A program made the position numbers and the translations under genes. Positions 24,831 through 32,602 of a DNA stretch of 64,000 nucleotides are shown in pieces (the stretch's first letter is position 1; every line of letters begins with the position of its first letter). A model generated the notes under the pieces. It had not been told where the DNA came from. It saw nothing but the letters and a program-made list of their open reading frames with translations, and searched no databases. This stretch comes from Spirochaetaceae bacterium (GTDB lineage Bacteria > Myxococcota_A > UBA9160 > UBA4427), in contig JACKFD010000006.1 in NCBI GenBank assembly GCA_020632655.1, forward strand, positions 298,368 through 362,367, in the 5' to 3' direction.

Positions 24831-27085
24831 GTGCAGGCGGGACGTCGATGGGATGCCGCGGCTGGATCCCGAGCCGAGGTGAAATCGTCGATCCACGTCT
24901 CGTTCTCTGAAGTCGACCGCCGCTGCGGCGCTTCGTCGGAGGCGACGCGCCAACGGCTCGGCCGCGCCGCGGGTAGCCGGAAGCGCGCCATCGCCCGCGG
25001 CAGATCGGCGGGCGTGAGGAGGGGAAAGGTCGCGATGCGAGCAGCGAGGCGGTCGGGCTCGTCGTCGCCGGCCTGCGCGGCGATGCGGCCGATGCCCGCG
25101 AGCAGGACGTCGCCTCGCGCCTCGCCCGACCGCACTTCGGAGGCGAGCGCGAGGACGGTCTCGAAGTCGCGACGATGCATCGCGTTCCAGGCGAGACGCC
25201 GACGCGCGAGCCGCGCCCGCGGCTCCCGTTCGAGCAGCGCCCGATCGACCTCGATCGCCTTCTCGTGCGCGCCGAGCAGGGAGTAGACCGAGGCGATCCG
25301 ATCGAGCGCGAGTGCGCTCGCGGCCGGGTCGGTCGATGTCGCGGCGCGCTGCTCGAGAGCGGGGAAGTCGACGGGGACGACGCCGTGCGCACGGGCCCAG
25401 TCGGGCGCCGCGCGAACGACCGCGAGCGGATCGAATCCGCGCGCGGGATCGAAGGGCACACCCTGCGCGGCGTAGTGTGCCTGGAGTCGGGCGAGGTTCG
25501 TCGCGCCGAGCGACCCGTCGCGGACCCATAGACTCGTCATCATGTCGCGGAACGCGAGCGTCCAGCCGGACGCGCCTTCGAGATGGCCCGCCGTGTAGCG
25601 TGCGGGCTGTCCCGGGGCGGGCGCTACGGGCGGCCCCACACCCAGGAAGAGATCGACGCCGAATGCGTCGAGGGTATCGAGGAAGGATCGGCCCGGCGGC
25701 GCGCCCCAGCGATCACGCAGCGGCCGGTTCGCGTCCATCGCCTCGATCGAGACGTTCAGCGATCCGTTCACGAAGGTCTTCACCTCGGGTGCGAGCCAGT
25801 ATCCGAGGAAGCCGCCGAGCGAGTAGTCGTTGAAGAGCCGCCCCTCGAGGCCGGCGTCGCGCATCAGCCAGACGGCGTGGGCATGGTATTTCGCGGCCGG
25901 GTAGGGATCGACGTAGGTGCGAAGTGGAAGCTGCCGGAAGCCCGAGATCGCCCGCCAGTCGCCATACGCGAGGAAGCCCATGACGATCGGAACGGCGAGC
26001 ATCGCGACGAGGGCGGCGCGCGCACGCCCTGCGATCTCGAGCCGGGCGAAGGCACGCGCGATCGGAATCAGCGGCAGGAGCGCCAGCCAGGTGAAGCGGA
26101 CCGCGGACACCGCGAGTGCGAAGGCCACGGCGCCGAGCGCGAGCTCGACCAGCGAATCCGTCGGCGCCGTGGCGCCGCGACGCCGAGCCATCACGGCACG
26201 CACCGCGACGACGGCCCACGCGAGGAAGAGCAGCCACATGGCGACCCAGACGAAGGGGCTGGGATGCAGCCCGTCCGGCCATCGGAAGGGATCGAGCGGG
26301 ACCCACTCGTCCCCGACGCGCCCGAGCGAGGGCGTGGAGGCGCCCGCCCGGAAATAGGGCGCGTAGACCTCGAGGCCCAGCGGATTGACGAGGGTCGCGA
26401 GGCCGCAGAGCGAAGCCGTGATCGCGAGTCGTCGCGCGCGAAGCCAGGCCTCGAGGCGTGAGGGTCCCGTCGCGAGCATCGCCTCGGCGACCGAGGCGAC
26501 CGCGGCGACCGCGACGAGGAGCGGAGCGAGCAGGAAGCCCGCGTGCAGGTTCGCCCAGAGCAGCGCGATCCCGGCGGCGACGAGCATGCGCTTCGGACTC
26601 GGCGGCGTCTTCGAAGCGAAGAGACATCGGAAGAGCAGCAGCACGCCCAGGATGCTGGCGAGATGTGGCCGCAGCTGGACAAGACGATAGGCCGCGAGCG
26701 CGGCGAAGCCCGCCGTCGCCACGAGGGCGAAGCACCGGGAGCCGCTCGCTCGACGAAGCGTCGTCGCCAGCAGGACCAGCACGCCGACGACCAGACCGAC
26801 GTGCAGCACACGCAGCCCCTGCAGCGTGCCGACCCGCTCGACGAAGGCGAAGAGCAGCTCCGCGAGCCACGCGCTCGGCGACGGCGGACCGGGTGCCGTG
26901 AAGAGCAGCGGATCAGCCGCGAGCCAGGGGCCCTCGCGCAGGTGCGCCTCACCGAGCGCGAGGTGCCACCACAGATCGTCCGTGAAGAGGGGCTGGCCGA
27001 CGGCCCAGAGGATCGCGGCGATCAGCCCCGCGGCCGCCAGGCACGCGAGGGCCGAGACGAGGCCTTCGACGCGCCCGACCCGCAC
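24761..27085 (-). CDS. Polytopic membrane protein (GT-C-like N-terminal half, helical C-terminal half), 3' end replaced by IS
   Basis: This 774-residue frame starts at GTG 27085. About ten membrane helices fill residues 1-410. The first periplasmic loop TDDLWWHLALGEAHLREG...DPLLFTAPG is typical of GT-C-like membrane glycosyltransferases and of related 'DxWWHLA' proteins. The C-terminal part (NDYSLGGFLGYWL and a later TPR-like ALDRIASVYSLLGAHEKAIEVDRALLER) is soluble. No enzymatic motif is certain. The frame crosses the right inverted repeat at 24899 and ends within the transposase gene, so the last ~46 residues are IS-derived and the native C-terminus is unknown. Confidence 0.7.
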   Translation of the reverse strand: MRVGRVEGLVSALACLAAAGLIAAILWAVGQPLFTDDLWWHLALGEAHLREGPWLAADPLLFTAPGPPSPSAWLAELLFAFVERVGTLQGLRVLHVGLVVGVLVLLATTLRRASGSRCFALVATAGFAALAAYRLVQLRPHLASILGVLLLFRCLFASKTPPSPKRMLVAAGIALLWANLHAGFLLAPLLVAVAAVASVAEAMLATGPSRLEAWLRARRLAITASLCGLATLVNPLGLEVYAPYFRAGASTPSLGRVGDEWVPLDPFRWPDGLHPSPFVWVAMWLLFLAWAVVAVRAVMARRRGATAPTDSLVELALGAVAFALAVSAVRFTWLALLPLIPIARAFARLEIAGRARAALVAMLAVPIVMGFLAYGDWRAISGFRQLPLRTYVDPYPAAKYHAHAVWLMRDAGLEGRLFNDYSLGGFLGYWLAPEVKTFVNGSLNVSIEAMDANRPLRDRWGAPPGRSFLDTLDAFGVDLFLGVGPPVAPAPGQPARYTAGHLEGASGWTLAFRDMMTSLWVRDGSLGATNLARLQAHYAAQGVPFDPARGFDPLAVVRAAPDWARAHGVVPVDFPALEQRAATSTDPAASALALDRIASVYSLLGAHEKAIEVDRALLEREPRARLARRRLAWNAMHRRDFETVLALASEVRSGEARGDVLLAGIGRIAAQAGDDEPDRLAARIATFPLLTPADLPRAMARFRLPAARPSRWRVASDEAPQRRSTSENETWIDDFTSARDPAAASHRRPACTYTAYLASCAPHRSIALVPIRPK
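24877..24899 (-). repeat. IS right terminal inverted repeat
   Basis: The reverse complement reads GACGTGGATCGACGATTTCA followed by CCT and pairs with 23680-23702 at 19 of 23 positions. Confidence 0.8.
24900..24910 (+). repeat. Right copy of probable target-site duplication
   Basis: TCGTTCTCTGA immediately follows the right inverted repeat; direct repeat of 23669-23679 with one C/T difference. Confidence 0.65.
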
Positions 27086-27147
27086 GGCGACCCGTCAGCT
27101 CCGGCGCAGAGACGACGGCGACCGCGACATCGATCGGCCACCCGCGA

Positions 27148-28104
27148 TCAGAGGTCGGGCGACCAGCGGATCCGCACGCCCACGCCCGCGCGGTACATCC
27201 ACTCGTCGACCGAGACGCGGAAGCGCGCGAACTCGCGGTTCGCGTTCGGTGCCGGGTCCTTGTTCGCCTGGTAGATCGAGAAGTCCCGTCCGCCGAGGAT
27301 GTTGTAGGCGCGCACATTCGCGAACCACGAGACCACGAAGGAATCGATCGGGGTCACGTCCATCTCGAACTCGAGGCCCGCGCCCGCGCCATGGAAGACC
27401 TTGTCGCGACGGGCCTCGATCAGGATGTGCCGGAAGTCCTCGAGGCCGTCCGGGTTCACGCCGACGGAGTTGATGATGATGGCGCGGCTGACGAGCCCGG
27501 CGGCCTCCATCCTCTGATAGAGGTACTCGACGGAGGGCTTGAGGCGCATCGTCCGCTCGAGGCACTCCCACTCGAACGCGGCGCCGAAGCCCGCGGAGTA
27601 GGTCGCCGGGTCGAGCCGGAGCGACGCACGCACGCCCTGCCCGAGCACGGCGTCGGGGTCGAGCTCGTTGACGACGTCGAGTCGCGGGTCGAGGAAGAGC
27701 TTCCGCGCGCCGTTCGTCGCCCGGGTGACGTCGTCTTCGAGTGCGAAGTTCCCGCCGACGTCGACGTGCATGAAGAGTCGGGGGCGACCGAAGGAATTGC
27801 CGAGCAGCTCGGGCGTCGAGGCCTCGAGGTTGACCTGGATCAGCCCGCCGGTCTGCGTGCTCTTGCCGTCGACCGCGGGCCAGATCACGCGCGGATCCGG
27901 GGCGGGAATCGCCGTCTGGGGACCGAGGACGTCGCTCGTCGAGAGCTCGGCCTCGGCCTTCTGGACGGTGAAGCCGAGGAGCCCGCCCAGACCGATCCGC
28001 CAGCCTTCCCGCTCCTGTGAATCATCCATCGCGACGGCCGATCGGCCCGCCAGCAGCAGCAGGGAAGCGAGGATCACCGTCGATGACCGGGGCCGGAATT
28101 TCAT
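27148..28104 (-). CDS. Predicted outer-membrane beta-barrel type protein, unknown family
   Basis: This encodes a 318-residue protein with an N-terminal signal peptide (STVILASLLLLAGRSAVA, cut near residue 25). The mature chain alternates polar and hydrophobic residues in many short strands (GLIQVNLEAS, RLFMHVDVGGNFAL, FGAAFEWECL, GAGLEFEMDV, FVVSWFANVRAYNI, YRAGVGVRIRWSPDL), as in outer-membrane barrels, although the last residue is Leu and not Phe. I do not recognise the family. The ATG at 28104 precedes the signal. It lies 62 bp upstream of the membrane protein gene on the same strand, so the two could be co-transcribed. Confidence 0.7.
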   Translation of the reverse strand: MKFRPRSSTVILASLLLLAGRSAVAMDDSQEREGWRIGLGGLLGFTVQKAEAELSTSDVLGPQTAIPAPDPRVIWPAVDGKSTQTGGLIQVNLEASTPELLGNSFGRPRLFMHVDVGGNFALEDDVTRATNGARKLFLDPRLDVVNELDPDAVLGQGVRASLRLDPATYSAGFGAAFEWECLERTMRLKPSVEYLYQRMEAAGLVSRAIIINSVGVNPDGLEDFRHILIEARRDKVFHGAGAGLEFEMDVTPIDSFVVSWFANVRAYNILGGRDFSIYQANKDPAPNANREFARFRVSVDEWMYRAGVGVRIRWSPDL

Positions 28105-28546
28105 GCGGCCGCAGTATGGCACATCGAGGGTCGCCGAGAGCAACCCGAATCGCCTGAGAAGGCCGATCCTTCGCGTGATCGCGGCGCGTAGGGAGGCCGC
28201 CCATTTAACGTCCCGTCAGACCGACCGCCGAACGCTCGATCGGACGAGCGCACGGCGCTTCGTGAGGCGGCGGACGGTGGCGCTGCGGGCTGCGCAAGCG
28301 ATTGCCCGGCGATGGTGATCGCGCTACCCCTCCCGGCTACCCAGAGCGGGCGAGCGCCGCGCCACGACACGCCTCGCACCGGGTTCGTACGCGCCAGAGC
28401 ACCGAGGTGGCGAGGATGCTCGAGGAGCCTCAGGATAGTGAGTGCTGCCCCCTTCACCTTGCGATCCCTTAAGCGATGCCCTTTGCGATCCCGCTCTCTC
28501 GAACGGGATGCGCATACCCTCGTCCGCGCACTCGGCCCGGTGGCCC
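28105..28546. other. Intergenic region, 440 bp, between divergent genes
   Basis: No convincing gene is seen. Near the TonB receptor it holds a direct repeat, TTGCGATCCC at 28459-28468 and 28483-28492 (24-bp spacing, CTTAAG in between), and a small inverted repeat ATCCCG/CGGGAT around 28487-28509. These could be regulator sites for the receptor. No cobalamin riboswitch box was found. Confidence 0.5.
28459..28492. promoter_or_regulatory. Direct-repeat candidate operator upstream of the TonB receptor
   Basis: Two exact copies of TTGCGATCCC spaced 24 bp, centred ~75 bp before the start at 28547, with an AT-rich TTAAG centre unlike the surrounding GC-rich sequence. A regulator is not identified. 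Confidence 0.3.
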
Positions 28547-31102
28547 ATGTCGGGTAGTCGCGTCTCCTGCGGCCGCTCGTGCGGTCGCGTTCGCAGGCCG
28601 ACGGTGCGAAGGGCCGCCGCGCTGCTCCTCCTCGGCTCGCCGCTCCTCGCGGGCGCGGCGGCTTCGCAGACACAGCAGGCGGACGATCCCTTCGCCGGCG
28701 TCGAGGTCATGGAGGTCGTGGGCTCCGGGACCGCGGCCCTGCTCGAGTCGAGCAACCCGTCGTCGATGATCTCGTTCGACACGTCGGACCTCGAGGCGAT
28801 CGGTGCGACGGACGTGGCCGACGTGGCGGCCTACACGCCGAACCTCGAGGTGAAGACGGCCGCCAGCACCACGGCCATCTTCTTCATCCGCGGCGTCGGC
28901 CTCGCCGACTTCTCGGCGAACGCGACGGGCTCGGTCTCCGTGTCCTACGACGGCGTGCCGATGAACTCGTCCGCCCTCCAGCTCGGTCAGCTCTTCGATA
29001 CGGCCGCCTTCAACGTCCTGAAGGGCCCCCAGAGCGGCAGCTCGGTCCGGAACGCCTCGGCGGGCGCGATCCAGGTCTCGTCCCGGCTGCCGGAGTTCGA
29101 TCACGCCGCCAACCTGCGCTTCAGCTACGGCCGCTTCCTGACGCGAGACGCGATCGATGCGCCGCAATTCAACGTCGAGGGCGGCCTCGACACGCCGATC
29201 ATCCCCGACATCCTCACCTCGCGGATCTCGTTCACGCTCAAGGGCCAGGACCCGTACATCGTGAACCGCTGCGGCGGTCTGCCGCCGATCGCGGAGCGCC
29301 CGCGCATCCGCGGCAAGGGCCTCTGCGGCGAGACCCTGGGCCAGGATCCGCCGGGCCCGACGCCGCCGCGACCGCCCTTCGGCGTGCCGGCGTTCATGCC
29401 GACGGAGGTCGGCCAGAGCTTCGACATGGCGGGCAAGGCGATCCTTAAGCTGCTCCCGCCGGACACGGAGACGAGCATCGTCTTCAACCTCCACGGCCGC
29501 AGCCTCCGCCAGGACTCGACCGTCGGCGAGGCACTCGGCACGGGCCCGTCGGGCCTCCAGCTCGGAGGTGGTACGAGCACGGGCTACGTCGCCCCGGAAG
29601 TCACGGCGGAGCGCAACAAGATCCGCGCGCGCCGCCCCCAGCCCACGAACATCAACGCGGTCCTCGCGAAGAACCTCGCCAAGGACCGCCCCCTCGACAA
29701 GGAGCCCTTCTCCGGCGACTACAGCCGGATCGGCCAGACGCGCATGGACAGCTACGGCGCGCTGCTGCGCGCCGAGGGCACCTTCGCCGACGTGTCGCTG
29801 CGCAGCATCACGGCGATCGACAACTACAACCGCTGGCGCAACGCGGACACGGACTTCACGCCCGACGTCCTCTTCGAGAGCATGACCCGCGACAAGGCGT
29901 GGCAGGCCTTCCAGGACCTGAACGCGCAGTACACCCTGGCCGACTTCCCGGTCGAGCTGGAAGGCGGGTTCATGTACCTCTACGAGGACCTGTACAGCAA
30001 GGTCGACCAATCCATCGAGTGGCCCGTGATCGGCGGCTTCACGCGCACCTACACGCAGGTCTCGAACGGCATCGCCGGCTATGCCCGCATCTCCGTCGAC
30101 TTCCTCGAGGCCTTCCGGCTCGACATGACGGGTCGCTACAACTGGGAGCGGAAGTCCTTCGACATCCGCCAGTACGGCGACGCCCCGACGGCGAACGTCC
30201 GAGGCCGGACCAAGACCTGGCAGTCGCCGACCGGCGCCATCAGTCTGACCTACAGCATGACCGAGGACCTCGACGTCTACTGGAAGTACAGCCACGGCTG
30301 GAAGCCCGGTCACTTCAACTCGAATACGGTCCGCGGCCAGCACGCGACACCCGAGCAGATCGACGCCTTCGAGGCCGGCTTCAACGGCGCCTTCTGGGAC
30401 AGCCGCGTGCGCATGGGCGCGGCGCTCTTCAACTACCTCTACGAGGACTACCAGGTCTTCGTCTTCCAGTCCGAGTTCGCGCAGCCGCCCAGCCTGGTCG
30501 TGCGGAACGCCGACGCGGCCCGCGTCTTCGGCGCCGACGCGGACGTGACGGTCGAGCCGCTGACCGGCTTCGTCCCGGAGGCGATCGAGAACCTCTCGCT
30601 CACCCTCCGCTTCGGCTGGCTCGAGACGCGCTTCCTCCGCTTCGTCCAGCTGCAGCCCCGGATCGTGAGCAACCGCCCCGTCGCCATCCCCGAGGACAAC
30701 TCGGGCAACCCGCTGATCAACTCGCCCCGCTTCAAGGTCAGCGGCACGATCGACTGGAAGCTCCAGCTGTCCGAGCGACTCGGCAGCCTGACGCCGCGCT
30801 ACGACTTCACGTGGTCCGACGACATCGTCTTCGACCCGGCGGGCGGGCGCGGCGCCCTCAACGGCAACGGCGTCCGCGGCAACCCGAAGTACCGGACCGG
30901 CCAGCCCCGCTACGTGATCCACAACATCCGGGTCACGTACAAGACGACCGACGAGCGCTTCGCCGTCGCGGCCTGGTGTCGGAACCTGACGGATACCCGC
31001 TACAAGACGGCGGCCTTCGACGTCTCCGCCTTCTCGAGCCTGGTGCTCAACTTCGTCGGCGACCCGCGAAGCTGCGGCGGCGAGATCAGCCTGACCTGGT
31101 GA
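28547..31102 (+). CDS. TonB-dependent outer-membrane receptor
   Basis: This encodes an 851-residue protein. It has a signal peptide after an Arg-rich N-region (RRAAALLLLGSPLLAGAAASQ), then a plug domain with SFDTSDLEAIGATDVADVAAYTPNLEVK, FFIRGVGLADF, GVPMNSSALQLGQLFD and FNVLKGPQSG, and a ~650-residue beta-barrel ending EISLTW, an aromatic C-terminus suited to BAM assembly. It imports an unknown substrate by TonB/ExbBD energy. The large periplasm-facing loops (Pro-rich at residues ~270-310) are typical of receptors formerly linked to iron-siderophore or organic substrates. The upstream ATG at 28508 is possible; 28547 gives the shorter N-region. No TonB or ABC genes adjoin it. Confidence 0.9.
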   Translation: MSGSRVSCGRSCGRVRRPTVRRAAALLLLGSPLLAGAAASQTQQADDPFAGVEVMEVVGSGTAALLESSNPSSMISFDTSDLEAIGATDVADVAAYTPNLEVKTAASTTAIFFIRGVGLADFSANATGSVSVSYDGVPMNSSALQLGQLFDTAAFNVLKGPQSGSSVRNASAGAIQVSSRLPEFDHAANLRFSYGRFLTRDAIDAPQFNVEGGLDTPIIPDILTSRISFTLKGQDPYIVNRCGGLPPIAERPRIRGKGLCGETLGQDPPGPTPPRPPFGVPAFMPTEVGQSFDMAGKAILKLLPPDTETSIVFNLHGRSLRQDSTVGEALGTGPSGLQLGGGTSTGYVAPEVTAERNKIRARRPQPTNINAVLAKNLAKDRPLDKEPFSGDYSRIGQTRMDSYGALLRAEGTFADVSLRSITAIDNYNRWRNADTDFTPDVLFESMTRDKAWQAFQDLNAQYTLADFPVELEGGFMYLYEDLYSKVDQSIEWPVIGGFTRTYTQVSNGIAGYARISVDFLEAFRLDMTGRYNWERKSFDIRQYGDAPTANVRGRTKTWQSPTGAISLTYSMTEDLDVYWKYSHGWKPGHFNSNTVRGQHATPEQIDAFEAGFNGAFWDSRVRMGAALFNYLYEDYQVFVFQSEFAQPPSLVVRNADAARVFGADADVTVEPLTGFVPEAIENLSLTLRFGWLETRFLRFVQLQPRIVSNRPVAIPEDNSGNPLINSPRFKVSGTIDWKLQLSERLGSLTPRYDFTWSDDIVFDPAGGRGALNGNGVRGNPKYRTGQPRYVIHNIRVTYKTTDERFAVAAWCRNLTDTRYKTAAFDVSAFSSLVLNFVGDPRSCGGEISLTW

Positions 31103-31130
31103 CCGTCCGGGCGGCCCGGCGCGGAACGTC

Positions 31131-32555
31131 TCAGGGCAGCTGATACCCGAGCGCCCTGAGCTGGTTCAGCTGGATCTCGTCCAGGTCGAGGTCACGCGTC
31201 TCGCCCCAGGGCGGCTTCTCCTCGAGATACGCGTTCGCCAGCTCCCGCATTCGACCGGCGTCGTCGGGACGGGCCGCGAACACGTCCGCGAGCTCCCCCG
31301 GATCGTCGGACGCATCGTAGAGCTGCTCGACGACCACGCCCGACGGCTCGAGCGACTGGACGTATCGCAGCGGTCCCTCGACGATCGCGACGGTCGGGCG
31401 CGGCTGCTGCTTCCGCATCCCCCAGCTCTGGTCGAGATGCGCGATCGTCGGCCCGATCGCCTCGGTCGAGTCCGGCGCCGGCGCCTCGCCGCGCGCAGCC
31501 GCGAGCAGATCGGGCACGCGCGACCGGCCGTCCAGCCCCTCCGCGGGATCCACGGGATGGCCGAGCAGGTCGAGCAGTGTCGGCCAGACGTCGACGCCCC
31601 GGGTGCGCGATCCGACGACCACGCCGCCGGGCAGCTTGAAGGGGAAGCTGACGATGAAGGGGACCTCCGTCGTCTCGCGGTAGACCTTGCGGGCGTGCCC
31701 CTCGAAGCCGCGCTCGCTGAAGGCCTCGCCGTGGTCGGCGGTCAGGACGACGAGCGTGTTGTCGGCCAGTCCCTGCTCGATCAGGAACTCGTAGAGGCGA
31801 GCGAGCTCGAAGTTCACGCGCAGGATCGAGTTGTCGTAGGTATCCGAATACGAGGTTCCGAACTGCGCCGAGTCCTCGTCGTAGGTGTACTCGTGCACGT
31901 CCATCAGGTGGACGTAGAGGAACCACCGGTCGCCCTTGTGCACCCGGATGTAGTCCTCTGCCGAGACGATCGCGCTCATGTCCGTGCCGGCGGTCGTGAG
32001 CGTCGGGTTCTGCTGCCGGACGCCGGGCGTCGCGGGCTCGGGCACCGGCCGATGGTAGACCTCGAAGCCCTGGTCGAATCCGAAGTAGCCCGACACCCAT
32101 CCGTTTCGCCAGATCGCGGCCGTCCGGAAGCCCGCCTCGCGAAGCCGCTCCGCCGGCATGATCGCCTCCTTCGACAGCAGATCGTCGAAGCGGGTGACGC
32201 CCGAACGGTTCGGGTAGAGGCTCGTCCAGAGCGAAGCCATCGACGCCTTCGTCCAGGATGACTGCGACAGGTGACGCCCGAAGCGGACGCCGTTGCTCGC
32301 GAGGTGATCGAAGAGCGGGCTCGTGTTCCGCTCGTAGCCGTAGGTGCCGAGTCGGTCCGCGCGAAGCGTGTCGACCAGGATGAAGAGCAGGTTCACGTCG
32401 TCGCGCTTCGCGAGCGCTTCGATGTCGGCTGCCGTTCCGTCCGGGCGTGGATCGCCCGGCTTGACTTCGGTCGACGTCGCTACGTAGATGGCGACGGCTG
32501 CGATCGCAGCGAGGAGATAGGGCCAGGGACGCGCGAACAGCGGGGTTTCTGCCAT
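31131..32555 (-). CDS. Sulfatase-fold membrane-anchored protein lacking the canonical CxPxR motif
   Basis: This encodes a 474-residue protein. A single N-terminal membrane helix (PYLLAAIAAVAIYVATS) anchors a periplasmic arylsulfatase-superfamily domain: metal-site NLLFILVDTLRADRLGTYGY, LTADHGEAFSE and the C-terminal LNQLRALGYQ. The usual Cys/Ser-x-Pro-x-Arg formylglycine site is replaced by SQSSWTKASMASLWTSLYP, a form common in a subset of 'sulfatase-like' proteins that may use Thr or work on phosphate esters. The substrate is unknown. Start ATG 32555. It is divergent from the TPR lipoprotein with 47 bp between the starts. Confidence 0.85.
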   Translation of the reverse strand: MAETPLFARPWPYLLAAIAAVAIYVATSTEVKPGDPRPDGTAADIEALAKRDDVNLLFILVDTLRADRLGTYGYERNTSPLFDHLASNGVRFGRHLSQSSWTKASMASLWTSLYPNRSGVTRFDDLLSKEAIMPAERLREAGFRTAAIWRNGWVSGYFGFDQGFEVYHRPVPEPATPGVRQQNPTLTTAGTDMSAIVSAEDYIRVHKGDRWFLYVHLMDVHEYTYDEDSAQFGTSYSDTYDNSILRVNFELARLYEFLIEQGLADNTLVVLTADHGEAFSERGFEGHARKVYRETTEVPFIVSFPFKLPGGVVVGSRTRGVDVWPTLLDLLGHPVDPAEGLDGRSRVPDLLAAARGEAPAPDSTEAIGPTIAHLDQSWGMRKQQPRPTVAIVEGPLRYVQSLEPSGVVVEQLYDASDDPGELADVFAARPDDAGRMRELANAYLEEKPPWGETRDLDLDEIQLNQLRALGYQLP

Positions 32556-32602
32556 GGCGCCGGAGATTATTCCTTTTACGGTGGGAACGCTACGATGCGC
32601 GC

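Larger units (their letters stand above)
23680..24899. mobile_element. 1,220-bp insertion sequence, IS1-like/IS1595-like
   Basis: The element is bounded by 23-bp imperfect inverted repeats (19 of 23 match) starting GACGTGG, and flanked by an 11-bp direct repeat with one mismatch. It contains one long gene for a zinc-ribbon DDE transposase. Long terminal repeats and ~8-11 bp duplications fit IS1-type or IS1595-type elements; the length exceeds classical IS1 (under 800 bp). It appears complete, with a full-length transposase gene. Confidence 0.8.
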
